DNA of 47,791 nucleotides from Palsa-147 sp049279675 (GTDB lineage: Bacteria; Acidobacteriota; Terriglobia; Acidiferrales; UBA7541), in assembly GCA_049279675.1 (NCBI GenBank), contig JBAPOP010000137.1:1-47791 (forward strand), read 5' to 3'. This document shows, piece by piece, positions 46,454-47,791 of this stretch (positions are counted from its first letter, which is position 1; each line of letters starts with the position of its first letter). The notes below the pieces were generated by a model that ran no database searches, was not told the DNA's origin, and worked only from the letters and a program-made list of their open reading frames with translations. Made by a program: the position numbers and the translations under genes.

Positions 46454-47791
46454 ATGGTGAAGTTGTTTCTAAAAGGCACATTGAATATCCGCTGGTCGCT
46501 GATTAGCTCTGCGTTCGCTTTCACGTTTCTCATGATTGCGATGATCGTGGGCGACAGCCAACCGGCTTACACGTTGCCGATTCACAAAGTCAACGCAGTT
46601 CCGGCATTCGCTCGCAAATATGGATTGCCGTGCTCCGCATGCCATACAGCGTGGCCGAAGCTCAATGACTTTGGTACAGCGTTCCGCGATCGCGGCTATC
46701 AGATCGGGAACGACCGCGACTCACCGATCTGGCAGAACCCTGCGTACTTCCCGATGACGGCGCGAATCACGCCGCAATGGCACCTCGAACACACTACGAA
46801 CCAACAATTGGATTCAATCCCAGGCGGGGGCACCGGAAGTACGACGGTTGCGGGCAGTTTCACGCAGCACGGCTTCGACCTTTCGGGCATGGACTTTTGG
46901 TTGGTAGGAACGCTGTACAACAACATTTCGTTCTCACTCCTCCCCTCTTCCGACCCGACTGCAGTGTGGCACTTCGAGAACGCGTTCGTCCGCTTCGACA
47001 ATCTCAAGGGAAGTTCATGGTTCAATCTGAAATTCGGGCACTACGAGCTCAACGAACTTATCTCTGAGAAGCGTTTCCTCTTCTTGTCGGGCAACGGCGG
47101 CCTGTACCAGAGTTATCACTTCAACCCACCGGGGGACTCGAACAACTTCGGCCTCGGAGACAACCAGTCGGGCGTCGAGTTGATGGGACATAGCGCCAAT
47201 AGCTATACCCGCTACTCGGTTTCGGTTTTGAGCAGCAACGAGGGCGGTGTGAACTTCACGACCGACGTGGTGCCCGGCGCTCCGCCGGCCGGCCGCACCT
47301 ATGACGTCTTCGCCACGTTCGACCAAGCGTTCCCGTTGGGTCACGACAGCATGGCGGCGTCGAGGATCCAGGGCTTCGTCTACGCAGGACAGCGTCCCAC
47401 GAACTACCAGACGTCCGGTGGTGCTCCTCTTGTGGGAATCGATAACGAGCCGTTCTATCGCGTCGGTGTAGCTGGCGATCTCTACATCGGGAAGCTCAAC
47501 ATCATGCCGTTCTATATGCACGGCTACGACAACGTGTATCTCGGAACGTCCACGCCTTCCAGTGGCCCGAATTCAGTTCTGCCAACCGGGGCGCGCGGAC
47601 CATCGTGGAATGCGGGCTTCGTCGAGTTCGGCTACTACGTCAATCCGCAGTTCGTCGCAATCGGCCGCTACGAAGCGGTCCGAATGCAGACGCAAGCGCT
47701 GCCGACGAACGCCAGCAATTACGGAAACATTGACGCCTACTCGATTGGATACCGATGGTACCCGATCATGTTCAGCCGGGCGGGTCTTGCG
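46454..47791 (+). CDS. Outer-membrane-type protein with one CXXCH heme motif (3' end cut)
   Basis: The first 446 codons of a gene that runs off the window. A signal peptide (about residues 14-38) is followed by FARKYGLPCSACHTAWPKLNDFGTAFRDRGYQIG, where Cys60, Cys63 and His64 form one c-type heme site. The rest is rich in alternating strands, as expected of an outer-membrane beta-barrel: WFNLKFGHYEL, QSYHFNPPG, SVSVLSSNEGGVNFTTD, FDQAFPLGHDS and NAGFVEFGYYV. That combination suggests a heme-bearing porin of the kind linked to electron transfer or redox-active compounds, but the family could not be fixed. The ATG at 46454 follows GAGGAGG. The divergent SH3-like genes may belong to the same envelope. 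Confidence 0.8.
   Translation, partial: MVKLFLKGTLNIRWSLISSAFAFTFLMIAMIVGDSQPAYTLPIHKVNAVPAFARKYGLPCSACHTAWPKLNDFGTAFRDRGYQIGNDRDSPIWQNPAYFPMTARITPQWHLEHTTNQQLDSIPGGGTGSTTVAGSFTQHGFDLSGMDFWLVGTLYNNISFSLLPSSDPTAVWHFENAFVRFDNLKGSSWFNLKFGHYELNELISEKRFLFLSGNGGLYQSYHFNPPGDSNNFGLGDNQSGVELMGHSANSYTRYSVSVLSSNEGGVNFTTDVVPGAPPAGRTYDVFATFDQAFPLGHDSMAASRIQGFVYAGQRPTNYQTSGGAPLVGIDNEPFYRVGVAGDLYIGKLNIMPFYMHGYDNVYLGTSTPSSGPNSVLPTGARGPSWNAGFVEFGYYVNPQFVAIGRYEAVRMQTQALPTNASNYGNIDAYSIGYRWYPIMFSRAGLA

Overview
The window looks like chromosomal DNA from a member of the Acidobacteriota. It is moderately GC-rich, and no phage, insertion-sequence, tRNA, rRNA or CRISPR signal was seen. Four things point to that phylum: a PadR regulator followed by two ~890-residue MacB/FtsX-type permeases with the acidobacterial 'ADOP' architecture, an ECF-type sigma factor overlapping a serine/threonine kinase with a long TPR tail, many secreted orphan proteins, and small membrane/SYLF stress proteins. 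The assignment is an inference from gene content; no marker gene was available to confirm it.

Layout. 1-397: start of a membrane glycosyltransferase leaving the window on the minus strand. 0.9-4.6 kb: small membrane, secreted and SYLF proteins, including a 54-residue gene at 2472-2636. 4.7-6.8 kb: groES-groEL. 6.9-10.4 kb: a GT4 glycosyltransferase fused to a glycosidase-like toroid, paired with a GH130 phosphorylase/hydrolase. 10.5-13.2 kb: a B12-type radical SAM enzyme and a methyltransferase-like protein. 13.3-17.0 kb (minus): ECF sigma factor, TPR kinase and a small zinc-binding protein. 17.3-22.7 kb: a secreted protein, a divergent nucleoside salvage set (nucleoside hydrolase; CNT transporter plus cysteine hydrolase) and two orphans. 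23.0-32.6 kb: ABC exporter, NdvB-like glucan synthase, GH39 and GH144-like glucanase. 32.9-36.2 kb: DUF4136 protein, Tat-exported spermidine-dehydrogenase-like flavoprotein, and a carboxypeptidase-regulatory-like protein. 36.2-42.0 kb (minus): PadR-permease-permease. 42.2-43.7 kb: an internally duplicated secreted protein and a HigBA toxin-antitoxin pair. 43.8-46.0 kb (minus): two SH3-like secreted proteins. 46.5 kb to the end: an outer-membrane-type protein with one CXXCH heme motif, running off the window.

The most interesting locus is 23.0-32.6 kb. An ABC exporter lies 20 bp upstream of a cyclic beta-1,2-glucan-synthase homologue that lacks the C-terminal GH94 phosphorylase half of the classical NdvB/ChvB enzyme. 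It is followed by a secreted GH39-type hydrolase and a convergent Tat-exported glucoamylase-like (GH144-type, endo-beta-1,2-glucanase family) protein. Together these suggest a compact system that makes, exports and trims a beta-1,2-linked glucan whose ring closure or length control must differ from the rhizobial model. The GT4-GH130 pair at 6.9-10.4 kb is a second, probably mannoside-related, glycan module. Functions are read from protein motifs only; start sites were chosen by eye from ribosome-binding sites, and several genes use GTG or TTG.
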